Part shown: in pieces, positions 8,883-18,244 of the stretch
Position numbering within the stretch: the stretch's first letter is position 1
Layout of the letters: each line of letters starts with the position of its first letter
NCBI RefSeq assembly: GCF_021029445.1
Contig: NZ_CP072610.1
Coordinates: forward strand, 1,860,001-1,924,000
Direction of reading: 5' to 3'
DNA: 64,000 nt
DNA from: Pseudomonas wenzhouensis
GTDB lineage: Bacteria; Pseudomonadota; Gammaproteobacteria; Pseudomonadales; Pseudomonadaceae
Program-made: the position numbers and the translations under genes
The notes under the pieces: model-generated
Told to the model about the DNA's origin: nothing
Database searches by the model: none
Seen by the model: only the letters and a program-made list of their open reading frames with translations

Positions 8883-9940
8883 ATGCGGCGTTCTGGGCGG
8901 GGCGTCGAGTTCTGTTGACCGGGCATACCGGCTTCAAGGGCGGCTGGCTGGCACTGTGGCTCAAGGAACTGGGCGCTGAGGTCTATGGTTATGCCTTGCC
9001 GGCGCTTGCTGAACCGTCGCTTTGGCAGGCTGCGCGCCTGGCCGAGCGTGTGCCTGGAACCCTGGCCGATATCCGAGACGCTCAGCGCATCGCCGAGGCC
9101 GTGGCGACGTTCCGCCCAGAAGTCGTCCTGCACCTGGCGGCCCAGCCATTGGTGCGTGAATCCTACCGCGCGCCTGCCGAAACCTACGCCACCAACGTCA
9201 TGGGCACGGTCAATCTGCTGGAGGCACTGCGCCACTGCGGCAGCGTGCGCGCGGTGCTGGTGGTGACCAGCGACAAGTGCTATGAGAATCGCGAATGGCT
9301 CTGGCCGTACCGCGAAGGTGACGGTCTCGGTGGGCATGACCCTTACAGCAGCAGCAAGGCCTGTGTGGAGCTGCTGTGCGCCTCCTGGCGCGAATCGTTC
9401 CTGCGCGAGTCCGGCATCGCGCTGGCCACGGCCCGGGCCGGCAACGTGATCGGCGGTGGCGACTGGTCGGTCGATCGCCTGCTGCCCGATATCCTGCGTG
9501 CCTGGCAGGCCGGGCAGTCACTGACGCTGCGCTACCCGCAGGCCGTGCGCCCCTGGCAGCATGTGCTCGAACCGCTGCATGGCTATCTGTGCTTGGCGCA
9601 GGCGTTGGTCGAGCAGGGCGAGGCGGTGGCCTCGGCGTGGAATTTCGGCCCCGATAACGAGGGGCTGGTAAGCGTTGGCGAGCTGGTCGAGCGGCTCGCC
9701 CAGCGCTGGCCGGGTGAGGCGCGCTGGACGGTCGAGGCGAGTGGGCAACCGCACGAGGCGGGCCTGCTTGCGCTGGACTCCAGCCAGGCACGTGTTCGCC
9801 TGAACTGGCGCCCCCGCTGGACCTTGCAGCAGGCCATCGAACGAACCCTCGACTGGCACCAGGCCTGGCAGGCTGGCGAGGACATGCAGACATTCAGCCG
9901 CGCGCAGATCGCGGCCTATCAAGGCGAAATTCATGAGTGA
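8873..9940 (+). CDS. rfbG: CDP-glucose 4,6-dehydratase
   Basis: Converts CDP-glucose to CDP-4-keto-6-deoxyglucose with bound NAD. It is an extended SDR: the dinucleotide motif TGHTGFKGGW is near the N-terminus, and the catalytic pair is Tyr158 and Lys162 in DPYSSSKAC. GGAG (8861-8864) favours ATG 8873 over ATG 8879, which would overlap the rfbF stop as ATGA. The length is 355 residues. It overlaps rfbH by 8 bases. Partners: rfbF supplies its substrate and rfbH uses its product. Confidence 0.95.
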   Translation: MAMNAAFWAGRRVLLTGHTGFKGGWLALWLKELGAEVYGYALPALAEPSLWQAARLAERVPGTLADIRDAQRIAEAVATFRPEVVLHLAAQPLVRESYRAPAETYATNVMGTVNLLEALRHCGSVRAVLVVTSDKCYENREWLWPYREGDGLGGHDPYSSSKACVELLCASWRESFLRESGIALATARAGNVIGGGDWSVDRLLPDILRAWQAGQSLTLRYPQAVRPWQHVLEPLHGYLCLAQALVEQGEAVASAWNFGPDNEGLVSVGELVERLAQRWPGEARWTVEASGQPHEAGLLALDSSQARVRLNWRPRWTLQQAIERTLDWHQAWQAGEDMQTFSRAQIAAYQGEIHE

Positions 9941-11255
9941 ACAGACGGCGCAAGCGCTGCGTCAGCAGATCGCCGAGCTGGTGGAGCGTTATGCCGAACT
10001 GCAACTGGCACCGACCGCCTTCGAGGCTGGCCGCGATGCTGTGCCACCGTCCGGCAAAGTGATCGGCGCCGGTGAGCTGAAAAACATGACCGAGGCCGTA
10101 CTCGACGGCTGGCTGACCACCGGGCGCTTCAACGAGGCTTTCGAAAAGCGTCTGGCTCGCTATCTTGGGCGCCGCTGCGTGTTGACCACCAACTCCGGTT
10201 CCTCGGCCAATTTGCTGGCGTTCTCCGCGCTGACCTCGCCGCGTCTGGGCGAGCGGGCCATTCGCAAAGGCGATGAAGTGATTGGCGTGGCCGCTGGTTT
10301 TCCTACCACGGTCAACCCCATCCTGCAGTTCGGTGCGGTGCCGGTCTTCGTCGATATCGAACTGGGCACCTACAACATCGATCCGGCCTTGATCGAAGCG
10401 GCCATCGGGCCACGCACCAAGGCCATCATGCTAGCCCATACGCTGGGCAATCCGTTCAACCTCAAGGTCATCCGTGAACTCTGTGATCGCTATGACCTGT
10501 GGCTGATCGAGGATTGCTGCGACGCTCTCGGTTCGACCTACGAAGGTCGCCAGGTGGGCAGTTTCGGTGATATCGGCACGCTCAGTTTCTACCCGGCGCA
10601 TCACATCACCATGGGCGAGGGCGGGGCGGTGTTCACTGACTCGCCACTGCTCAAACGCATCGTCGAGTCGTTCCGCGACTGGGGCCGTGACTGCTATTGC
10701 GCGCCGGGTGAGGACAATACCTGCGGCAAGCGCTTCTGCTGGCAACTGGGTGATTTGCCGGAAGGCTACGACCACAAGTACACCTACTCGCACCTGGGCT
10801 ACAACCTGAAGATCACCGACATGCAGGCCGCCTGTGCGCTGGCGCAGATGGATCGCCTGGATGACTTCATCAAGGCGCGTAAGCGCAATTTTGCCTGGCT
10901 CAGTGAACGTCTGGCCGGCTGCGCCGAGCAACTGATCCTGCCGCAGGCCACGCCCGGCAGCGATCCCTCCTGGTTCGGTTTTCCGCTGACCATGCGTGAT
11001 GGTTGTGGTGTCGAGCGTGTCGATCTGCTGCGTTATCTGGACGAGCAGCGGGTCGGTACGCGTCTGCTGTTTGCCGGCAACCTGACGCGCCAGCCCTATA
11101 TGCAAAACCAGCAATATCGTGTGTCGGGTGAGCTGAAAGTCACCGACAAGGTGATGCGGGACACCTTCTGGATCGGTCTCTGGCCGGGGCTCTCCGAGGA
11201 TCATCTGGAGCACGCCGCGCGCCATCTGGAAACCTATGTACGGAGGCTGCGCTGA
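9933..11255 (+). CDS. rfbH: CDP-4-keto-6-deoxyglucose 3-dehydrase (E1)
   Basis: A PMP-dependent, iron-sulfur enzyme that removes the C3 hydroxyl in 3,6-dideoxyhexose synthesis. It belongs to the DegT/DnrJ aminotransferase fold, but the PLP lysine is replaced by histidine (His223 in YPAHHITMGEGG), the hallmark of E1. The four [2Fe-2S] cysteines Cys196, Cys254, Cys256 and Cys264 show the exact E1 spacing C-X57-C-X1-C-X7-C. E1 needs a ferredoxin-type reductase (E3, AscD/DdhD); none is encoded in this window. The length is 440 residues. Confidence 0.95.
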   Translation: MSEQTAQALRQQIAELVERYAELQLAPTAFEAGRDAVPPSGKVIGAGELKNMTEAVLDGWLTTGRFNEAFEKRLARYLGRRCVLTTNSGSSANLLAFSALTSPRLGERAIRKGDEVIGVAAGFPTTVNPILQFGAVPVFVDIELGTYNIDPALIEAAIGPRTKAIMLAHTLGNPFNLKVIRELCDRYDLWLIEDCCDALGSTYEGRQVGSFGDIGTLSFYPAHHITMGEGGAVFTDSPLLKRIVESFRDWGRDCYCAPGEDNTCGKRFCWQLGDLPEGYDHKYTYSHLGYNLKITDMQAACALAQMDRLDDFIKARKRNFAWLSERLAGCAEQLILPQATPGSDPSWFGFPLTMRDGCGVERVDLLRYLDEQRVGTRLLFAGNLTRQPYMQNQQYRVSGELKVTDKVMRDTFWIGLWPGLSEDHLEHAARHLETYVRRLR

Positions 11256-11947
11256 TGCGCGCCTACGTGCTCTGCGGTGGCTTCGGCACGCGTCTGCGCA
11301 GCGTAACGGACACGCAGAAGGCGCTGGTGCCGGTACATGGCGAGCCTTTCCTGGCGCGCGTGCTGCGGCAACTGGCGCGTGCCGGCGTCAGCGAAGCAGT
11401 ACTCTGCGCGCATTACCGCGCCGAGCAGGTCGCTGAACAACTGGCAGCTCTGGCGCAGGATGCCGGGCTGCAATTGATCTTGGTGGTCGAACCCAGCCCC
11501 ATGGGCACTGGCGGCGCGTTGCTCAATGCGCTGCGCGAGCAACCGCCACAGGGGCGGTATCTGGTGCTCAATGCCGACACCTTTGTCGATGCCGATGGTT
11601 ACGCGCTGATGGTGCAAGGGCAGGGCAGCGCGCTGCTAGGTGTGCAGGTGGATGACCGCAGCCGTTTCGGCAGTCTTGAGGTCGATGCCGGTGGCCAGTT
11701 GCGTGCGCTGTTGGAGAAGGGCCGCGAAGGGCCGGGCCTGATCAATGCGGGCGTCTACGCTTTCACCCGTGAAACGTTCGTGAGCACAGCCGTGCGTGCC
11801 TGTTCGATGGAGCAGGAACTGTTGCCTGAGTTGCTGGCAGGCGAAGCTGTGAGCGTCATCGAGTACAGCGGTCGCTTCATCGATATCGGCACGCCGGAAT
11901 CGCTTGAGCGCTATGCCAATGATTTTCGGATGGAACCTCAATCATGA
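11255..11947 (+). CDS. Sugar-1-phosphate nucleotidyltransferase, HddC-like
   Basis: A 230-residue single-domain nucleotidyltransferase with the signature CGGFGTRLR at the N-terminus, SPMGTGGALLNAL (base/phosphate binding) and VLNADTFVD (metal-binding Asp). It resembles heptose-1-phosphate guanylyltransferase HddC and MurNAc-1-phosphate uridylyltransferase more than glucose enzymes. It begins at TGATG on the rfbH stop and is followed by a sugar kinase with an ATGA overlap. Kinase plus nucleotidyltransferase suggests activation of a second sugar. The nucleotide and sugar are not deducible from sequence. Confidence 0.85.
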   Translation: MRAYVLCGGFGTRLRSVTDTQKALVPVHGEPFLARVLRQLARAGVSEAVLCAHYRAEQVAEQLAALAQDAGLQLILVVEPSPMGTGGALLNALREQPPQGRYLVLNADTFVDADGYALMVQGQGSALLGVQVDDRSRFGSLEVDAGGQLRALLEKGREGPGLINAGVYAFTRETFVSTAVRACSMEQELLPELLAGEAVSVIEYSGRFIDIGTPESLERYANDFRMEPQS

Positions 11948-13308
11948 GCCTGCTTGTGCAAACCCTCAGCATCCGCGAACAACAGAGCATCCTAGACGCC
12001 GTTGAATGCATCGAGGCTGGCGCCCTGCAGATCGCTTTCGTGGTGGACGATCACATGCGTCTGCTGGGCGTGGTCACCAACGGCGACGTGCGCCGCCACT
12101 TGCTGCAGGGCGGCAAGACGGACGAGCCGGTGACCGCCTGCATGAATGAGGAATTTCGTTCTGTGCGCATTGGCGCGCCGCGTGAGGATCTGCTCAAGAC
12201 CTTCGACCTGGGGTACATCGCTTTGCCAGGTCTGGATGAGCAGGGCCGCCTGGTGGAGGTGTACACCCGGCAGATGGCTGCCAGCGCCGAGGTGCCCGTG
12301 CTGGCCCGTGCCCGTGCCCCCGTGCGCATGAGTTTCTGTGGTGGTGGCGCAGACCTCACCTATTTCTTCATCGATCACTCGGCGGCCGTGCTCAGTTGCA
12401 CCGTCGGTCTGTATGCCCATGCCACGCTGATCCCGCGTGATGATGGGCGCATCAGCATCTACGCCGAGGATCTTGGCCGCGAAGAGCACTACAACTCCCT
12501 GGCCGAGTTGCTGGTCGCGCCGGAGAAGAGCCTGCTGGCCACCATCGTTGCAGTGATCAAGCCCAAGTACGGTTTTGATCTGTACCTGCGTTCGGACTTT
12601 CCCGTGGGCTCTGGCCTGGGTGGCTCATCGGCGGCGACTACCGCGACCATCGCCGTATTCAACGAGCTGCGTCAGGATCGCTGGAACACCTACGAGATCG
12701 CCGAGCTGGCGTTCCAGGCCGAGCGCCTGTGTTTCGGTATCGCCGGTGGCTGGCAGGATCAGTACGCCTCGGCCTTCGGCGGTTTCAACCTGATCGAGTT
12801 CGAGAACCAGCGCAATCTCGTCCATCCCATTCGCCTGGAAGACGCCATCCGCAACGAACTGGAGTCCTGCCTGGTGCTGTGCGACACCGGCATCTCCCAT
12901 GACTCCGGGCGCCTGCACGAATTGCAACGCGAGGAAATCGCGGCCGAGCTGTCGCAAACCGAACTGCTCAGCGCCAGCGTGACCCTGTGCCGGCGCATGC
13001 ACCACTTCCTCATTCGCGGCGAGCTCAAAGCCTTCGGCACCTGCCTAGACGAAGCCTGGCAATTGAAGAAACGCTTTTCCTCGGCCATCAGTGATGGCCG
13101 ACTCGACGACATCTATGCAGCCGCCCTTGCTGCCGGAGCCTGTGGCGGCAAGCTGCTGGGCGCTGGCGGCGGCGGCTTCTTCCTGTTTTACGTCCAACCC
13201 CAGCATCGCCAACGCGTGTTCAACGCCGTCGGCGCGTTGGGCTGTCAGACCCAGAACTTCCGCTTCGAATCAAGCGGCGTGACCTCATGGCGAACAAAAA
13301 TCCAATGA
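11944..13308 (+). CDS. CBS-pair/GHMP sugar kinase fusion
   Basis: Residues about 1-120 form two CBS repeats (AFVVDDHMRLLGVVTNGDVRR, and a second ending EQGRLVEVYTR), which in other proteins bind adenine nucleotides. From about 125 the protein is a GHMP kinase of the HddA/heptose-phosphate kinase type: RAPVRMSFCGGGADL at the start, ATP-binding GSGLGGSSAATTA, and C-terminal GGKLLGAGGGGFF. Total 454 residues. CBS pairs are known fused to nucleotidyltransferases such as PtmE of the legionaminate pathway; fusion to a GHMP kinase is unusual. No heptose isomerase (GmhA) is present, so the substrate is open. Confidence 0.85.
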   Translation: MSLLVQTLSIREQQSILDAVECIEAGALQIAFVVDDHMRLLGVVTNGDVRRHLLQGGKTDEPVTACMNEEFRSVRIGAPREDLLKTFDLGYIALPGLDEQGRLVEVYTRQMAASAEVPVLARARAPVRMSFCGGGADLTYFFIDHSAAVLSCTVGLYAHATLIPRDDGRISIYAEDLGREEHYNSLAELLVAPEKSLLATIVAVIKPKYGFDLYLRSDFPVGSGLGGSSAATTATIAVFNELRQDRWNTYEIAELAFQAERLCFGIAGGWQDQYASAFGGFNLIEFENQRNLVHPIRLEDAIRNELESCLVLCDTGISHDSGRLHELQREEIAAELSQTELLSASVTLCRRMHHFLIRGELKAFGTCLDEAWQLKKRFSSAISDGRLDDIYAAALAAGACGGKLLGAGGGGFFLFYVQPQHRQRVFNAVGALGCQTQNFRFESSGVTSWRTKIQ

Positions 13309-15212
13309 CCTCATTTCATATCGATGGCTTCCCGCTTGGCGGCGAGCGTGTCTACGTCATCGCCGAAGTCGGCAATAACCACAACGGTTCGCTGGCGCTG
13401 GCTCGGCAACTGGTCGATGCCGCCATCGAAGCCGGTGCCGATTGCGTCAAGTTCCAGTTGCGCAATCGCGAGGCGCTTTACCGGCGCAAAGCCGATGGCT
13501 CGCGCGCCGAGGATCTGGGCGTCGAGTACATTCAGGATCTGCTGGATAAGGTGGAACTCAGCCTCGAAGAACACCGTGAGGTGCGCGCCTATTGCGCGCA
13601 GAAAGGCATCACCTACCTGTGCACGCCCTGGGACGAACCCAGCGTTGACGCGCTGGCCAGCTTCGATGTCGCGGCGTTGAAGATCGCCTCGGCGGATCTA
13701 TGCAACCCTTACCTGATCGCCAAGGCGGCCAGCCTGGGCAAGCCGCTGATCCTGTCCACTGGCATGTCTTTCGAACATGAGATCGTGCGCGCTATCGAGC
13801 AGCTCAAGGTGCTTGGCACGCCGTTCGCCCTGCTGCATTGCAACAGCGCTTATCCGGCGCCCGAGTCGGATATCCAGCTCGGTTATCTGCGGCGCTTGCA
13901 GGAGCTGCATGGCCTGATTGGCTATTCCGGCCACGAGCGTGGCATCGCCATTACCCTAGGTGCGGTGGCGCTGGGCGCCAAGCTGGTGGAGCGCCACATC
14001 ACGCTGGATCGCGGGATGGAGGGGCCGGATCACCTGGCCAGCCTGGAGCCGGGCGAGTTCCGCCAACTGGTCGACGGCATCCGCCAACTGGAGCTGGCCT
14101 TGCCCTGGCAAGGGCCGGGTCGCCATGCCAGCCAGGGCGAACTGCTCAACCGTGAAAACCTCGGCAAGAGCGTGATCGCTGCGTGCGATATCGCCCGTGG
14201 CACCGTGATGGAAGCGTCGATGCTGCGTATCGCCAGCCCTGGCCAGGGCCTGCCGCCGTATCGTTTGCCGGAGCTGCTGGGCAAACCGGCCGGGCGCGAT
14301 ATCGCTCTGGGCGATTTCCTTTTCGACAGCGACCTTAACGAGCAACAGACCGAGGAGAAATTGTCGTTCGAATTGCCGATCCGCTGGGGTGTACCCGTGC
14401 GCTATCACGACTTCCTCGACTACCGCCGACGGATCAGCCCGAACCTGTTCGAGTTCCATCTGTCCTATCGTGACCTCAGCCTCAAGCCGCAGCCGTTTCT
14501 CGCCGAGGTCGACTGTTCGCGCCTGGTGGTGCACGCGCCGGAGCTGTTCGAGAACAGCGAACTACTGGATCTGGCCTCGGACGACCGGGCCTATCGCCAG
14601 CGCTCGATCGACAACCTGCAACGGGTAGTGGACGCCACCCTGCAGATTGGTGAGTTTTTCCCCAAAGCCGATGCGCGGCTGATCGTCGCCAATATTGGGG
14701 GGTTCTCCGCCGACGAACCGCGCCCGCTGGTTATGCGCCCTGAACTCTACGAGCGCTTCCACGAAGCCTGCCGCCAGGTGGACTTCGCCGGCACCGAACT
14801 GATCCCGCAAAACATGGCGCCGTTCCCCTGGCACTTCGGCGGTCAGCGCCACCAGAACATCTTCATGATGCCCGAGGAACTGGCCGCCCAAGCGCGCGAG
14901 CACGGTCTGCGCCTATGCCTGGATCTGTCGCACCTGCAAATGACCTGCTTCCACTTCGGTCTCGATTTCCAGCAAGCGCTGGCTCTGCTGCTGCCGCACT
15001 CGGCGCACCTGCATGTGGCCGATGCCAAGGGCACCAATGGCGAAGGCGTGCTGATGGGCACCGGCGATATCGACTGGCCGGCCACCTGGGCGCAGCTTCG
15101 CCAGCACTCTGAGGTGAGCTTCATCCCCGAGGTCTGGCAGGGGCACAAGGATCATGGTGCCGGCTTCTGGTCGGCGTTGGACTTTCTGATGGGCCTGGAG
15201 GGGCGTGACTGA
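13305..15212 (+). CDS. NeuB-type sialate synthase fused to a TIM barrel
   Basis: Residues about 1-265 are a NeuB-family aldolase (VYVIAEVGNNHNGSLALARQ; CVKFQLRN; KIASADL; ILSTGMS; GYSGHERG), which condenses phosphoenolpyruvate with an aldose to give a nonulosonate. About 285-345 is a SAF-like antifreeze domain. From about 355 to 635 lies a second barrel of the xylose isomerase/AP-endonuclease-2 superfamily (RLVVHAPELF, LCLDLSHLQM, HLHVADAKG, FIPEVWQGH). Free NeuB proteins are about 330-350 residues, so this is a fusion. No CMP-sugar synthetase is in the window. The start could instead be ATG 13287; 13305 gives the ATGA overlap seen throughout this operon. Confidence 0.88.
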   Translation: MTSFHIDGFPLGGERVYVIAEVGNNHNGSLALARQLVDAAIEAGADCVKFQLRNREALYRRKADGSRAEDLGVEYIQDLLDKVELSLEEHREVRAYCAQKGITYLCTPWDEPSVDALASFDVAALKIASADLCNPYLIAKAASLGKPLILSTGMSFEHEIVRAIEQLKVLGTPFALLHCNSAYPAPESDIQLGYLRRLQELHGLIGYSGHERGIAITLGAVALGAKLVERHITLDRGMEGPDHLASLEPGEFRQLVDGIRQLELALPWQGPGRHASQGELLNRENLGKSVIAACDIARGTVMEASMLRIASPGQGLPPYRLPELLGKPAGRDIALGDFLFDSDLNEQQTEEKLSFELPIRWGVPVRYHDFLDYRRRISPNLFEFHLSYRDLSLKPQPFLAEVDCSRLVVHAPELFENSELLDLASDDRAYRQRSIDNLQRVVDATLQIGEFFPKADARLIVANIGGFSADEPRPLVMRPELYERFHEACRQVDFAGTELIPQNMAPFPWHFGGQRHQNIFMMPEELAAQAREHGLRLCLDLSHLQMTCFHFGLDFQQALALLLPHSAHLHVADAKGTNGEGVLMGTGDIDWPATWAQLRQHSEVSFIPEVWQGHKDHGAGFWSALDFLMGLEGRD

Positions 15213-16369
15213 TGGCACGCTCAATGCTGCCTGAAGCCAGTTGCCCTATCTGTGCCGCGCCCGCGGATGGCGTGCTGGAGTTGCACTTGGCCGAGCGCAG
15301 ATGGTTGCCCAGCACTATCGCTGTGGCATCCTGCGCCGCCTGCGACTTCGCCTTCGTTTGTCCGGTCGACGCCGAGAATTACGCGAACTATTACGCCGAG
15401 ACCACCAACGACCTGCTTTCGGTGAGCAACCCCAGCGAGACGGAGCAGCGGCGCTTCGACACCCAGGCTGGCTTCTTGTCGTCACTGCTGTCCGAAGCTG
15501 CTCCGAAGCGGGTGCTGGATATCGGCTGCGGTAGCGGTGGCCTGCTCCATACCCTGCAGCGCGCCTTCCCTCAGCATAGCTACCACGGGGTCGACCCCAA
15601 CACGGTCGTTAGTGCGGCGCACCAAGGCGTCACGTTCAGCCGCAAACTGGACGATTCGACGCAGCCATTCGACCTGATCATTCTGTCCCATACACTGGAG
15701 CATGTCGTCGACCTCGCGGTCTTTTCTTCGGTGTTAGAGGTGCTGGCAGCGGACGGCTCTCTCTATGTTGAAGTGCCCGATGCCTCGCGCTACGCCGATT
15801 TCCCTCGCCGGGAGTACCTCTATTACTTCGATCGCCTGCACATAAACCACTTCAGCATGGCGTCGCTGGAGAAGCTGCTGGCAGGCTGGGGGCTCGCCCT
15901 GAACTGGTCCAGCTGCCACGACTTCCCGTACAAGGATGGCCAGCTCTACCCGGCCCGCGCCATCCTGGCTTCCCGCCAGGCCCCCACAGTGCCTCTGCTT
16001 CTTGAGCTGAAAGAGCCGCTGCTTGCGGCGCTGGAGCGCTATCGACAGGCCGAACGGGACAAGACGCGGTACTGGCAGGCACGCCTGGCGGCGTTTCCTC
16101 AGATCCTGGTCTATGGCTTCGGCGACAATTTCTTCCGCGCCAGGGCGGCAGGTGGTCCGTTGTCCGAGCTGAATATCCTGGCGGTGATCGACCGCCGCTG
16201 GCGAGACCTGAATGAATCCCGGCATGCCGCCGACTATTCGTTCATGGGCCTGGGCCAGGCCGCCGAGCAGCACTCACAGATCCCCGTGGTCGTGGCCGTC
16301 TCATGGCAGGCGGAAACCATTGCCGAAACCCTATCTGATGCCGGTTTTGCCCAGGTTTTCATCCTGTAG
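15212..16369 (+). CDS. SAM methyltransferase with N-terminal zinc-binding motif
   Basis: A class I SAM-dependent methyltransferase of 385 residues. The N-terminus carries two Cys pairs (CPIC and CAAC) that probably bind zinc, as in sugar C-methyltransferases. The SAM motif is VLDIGCGSGGLLHTL, followed by FDLIILSHTLEHV. A C-terminal domain of about 150 residues (VYGFGDNFFRA) has the Rossmann-like look of the C-methyltransferase tail domain. It starts at TGATG on the preceding stop. It may methylate the island sugar; C- versus O-methylation is undecided. Confidence 0.8.
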   Translation: MARSMLPEASCPICAAPADGVLELHLAERRWLPSTIAVASCAACDFAFVCPVDAENYANYYAETTNDLLSVSNPSETEQRRFDTQAGFLSSLLSEAAPKRVLDIGCGSGGLLHTLQRAFPQHSYHGVDPNTVVSAAHQGVTFSRKLDDSTQPFDLIILSHTLEHVVDLAVFSSVLEVLAADGSLYVEVPDASRYADFPRREYLYYFDRLHINHFSMASLEKLLAGWGLALNWSSCHDFPYKDGQLYPARAILASRQAPTVPLLLELKEPLLAALERYRQAERDKTRYWQARLAAFPQILVYGFGDNFFRARAAGGPLSELNILAVIDRRWRDLNESRHAADYSFMGLGQAAEQHSQIPVVVAVSWQAETIAETLSDAGFAQVFIL

Positions 16370-16417
16370 CTGGCCTTGTTCGCAACCGTACATAGAGATA
16401 ATGAAGAAGGACATCAA

Positions 16418-18238
16418 ATGCGTGTAGCCGACTACATCATGGAGCGCCTGGCCCGTCTGGGCGTTGGTCAGGTCTACTTCCTGCCCGGCGGCGGCGCCAT
16501 GCACCTGAACGACGCTCTGGGGCGTCACCCCGAACTGGAGCCGGTGCTGTGCTTGCATGAGCAGGCGGCAGCCATTGCTGCCGAGGCCGCTGGTAAACTC
16601 ACCGGTGGTCCGGCTGCGTGCATGACCACCTGCGGCCCCGGCGCGACCAACACGGTTACCGCCGTGCTTGGCGCCTGGCTGGATTCCACTCCGGTGTTCT
16701 TCGTTTCTGGCCAAGTCAAAAGTGCTGACCTGAAGGCTGGCAGCGGCCTGCGCATGTTGGGCGTGCAAGAGGCCGATATCGTTTCGATCGTCGAGCCGAT
16801 TACCAAGGCGGCCATTACCCTTACCGATCCTCAAGCGGTTGCAGAGGTCTTCGACCAGCTTGAACACGCTGCGCTGAGTGGCAGACGAGGCCCAGTCTGG
16901 CTGGACGTGCCGCTGGATGTACAGGCCGTACAGGTCGACCCTGCCAAGCTGCGCCGAGCCCGGCTCCCTGCCGCTGTTGCGCCGGTGGAGTTGGACGAAC
17001 CTGTGGCGCGCACGTTGGAGCTTCTGAAGTCTGCAAAACGTCCAGGCATCATCGCGGGTAACGGTATTCGCATGGCGGGCGCGGTAGACGCTTTCCGTCG
17101 CTTGGCTGAGCGCGCGGGTGTGCCGGTTATGCCTACCTGGCTGGCCATGGACCTGATCGAGGACGATCACCCTCTGTACGGCGGCCGCCCCGGAGGCATC
17201 GCTCCCCGCTGGGCCAATTTCACGTTGCAGAACTGCGATCTGTTGATCGTGCTGGGTTCACGCCTGGACATGGCGCTGACCGCTTACAACCACGCCCACT
17301 TTGCCCCCCATGCCAAAAAAGTGGTGGTGGACATCGATCCGGCCGAGATCGCCAAGTTGCAGATGGCGATAGAGGTTTCGGTAACCGCCGACGTAGGTTC
17401 CTTTATCGAGGCACTGGACAAGACGATCGCCGCTGATCCTCTGCCGGATTATTCCGCCTGGGTAGCTCAGATCGCTGCCTGGCGCGCCCGCTATCCCTTG
17501 CTGCTGCCAGAGCATGCTGACGACAGTCAGGGGGTCAGCATGTACCTCTTCACCGATCGCCTTTCCGAGCTGTTGCAGGAGGGCGATGTGATTGCCCCGG
17601 GCAGTTCTGGGTTCGCCGCAGAGCTGTTTCTGCTCAACCTGCGTATCAAGAAGGGGCAGCGCTGCTTCCACAATCGCGGCACCGGGTCGATGGGATTCGG
17701 CATTCCGTCTGCCGTTGGCGCCTGTCTCGCCTCAGGGCGTAGGCAGACCCTGTGCGTCGAGGGCGATGGTGGCCTGCAGATGAATATCCAGGAACTTGCG
17801 ACGCTAGTAGCGCTGAAGCTCCCGGTCAAATGCTTCGTCATCAACAACCAGGGTTATGCCTCCATCCGGGTTTCGCAGAACGCGCACTTCAAGTTGCTGG
17901 TGGGGGCTGACTCCAGCAGCGGCCTGCACTTGCCGGATTTGCGTCCGCTGTGCGCAGCCTATGGTATCGGCTATGCCCGCATAGATTCGCATCAGGGGCT
18001 GGATGAAAGCCTGCTCGAAGTGCTCGGGCGAGAAGGGCCGGTGCTCTGCGAGGTCATGGTGCAGGTCGAGGAGCCGCGCATTCCGCGCGTGATGACCCGT
18101 ATCAATGAGCAAGGCAAGCCAGAGTCAGGTGCCCTGGAGGATCTGTATCCCTTCCTGCCGAGGGAAGAGCTGGCCGAACACTGGCCGCTATCTTCCAGAC
18201 GGGATGCTGATGACTCCATTCATTCTCCACGAGGTTGA
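16418..18238 (+). CDS. Thiamine-diphosphate enzyme, acetolactate synthase/YerE type
   Basis: A 606-residue protein with the complete acetolactate synthase-like architecture. The catalytic Glu48 lies in LCLHEQAAA, the middle domain is about 190-330, and the thiamine motif is GDGG (449-452) followed by Asn476-Asn477. In Yersinia, YerE, a member of this family, adds a two-carbon unit from pyruvate to C4 of a CDP-3,6-dideoxy-4-ketohexose to make yersiniose. The rfbFGH genes in the same operon make that acceptor plausible here. IolD-like cleavage is an alternative. AAGGAC before ATG 16418 sets the start; the frame is open upstream. Confidence 0.8.
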   Translation: MRVADYIMERLARLGVGQVYFLPGGGAMHLNDALGRHPELEPVLCLHEQAAAIAAEAAGKLTGGPAACMTTCGPGATNTVTAVLGAWLDSTPVFFVSGQVKSADLKAGSGLRMLGVQEADIVSIVEPITKAAITLTDPQAVAEVFDQLEHAALSGRRGPVWLDVPLDVQAVQVDPAKLRRARLPAAVAPVELDEPVARTLELLKSAKRPGIIAGNGIRMAGAVDAFRRLAERAGVPVMPTWLAMDLIEDDHPLYGGRPGGIAPRWANFTLQNCDLLIVLGSRLDMALTAYNHAHFAPHAKKVVVDIDPAEIAKLQMAIEVSVTADVGSFIEALDKTIAADPLPDYSAWVAQIAAWRARYPLLLPEHADDSQGVSMYLFTDRLSELLQEGDVIAPGSSGFAAELFLLNLRIKKGQRCFHNRGTGSMGFGIPSAVGACLASGRRQTLCVEGDGGLQMNIQELATLVALKLPVKCFVINNQGYASIRVSQNAHFKLLVGADSSSGLHLPDLRPLCAAYGIGYARIDSHQGLDESLLEVLGREGPVLCEVMVQVEEPRIPRVMTRINEQGKPESGALEDLYPFLPREELAEHWPLSSRRDADDSIHSPRG

Positions 18239-18244
18239 GCGGCC

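Noticed and set aside
11255..13308. Assignment of the kinase/nucleotidyltransferase pair as NDP-heptose synthesis
   Set aside because: HddA- and HddC-like, but there is no sedoheptulose-7-phosphate isomerase or heptose phosphatase gene here, so a heptose product is not supported.
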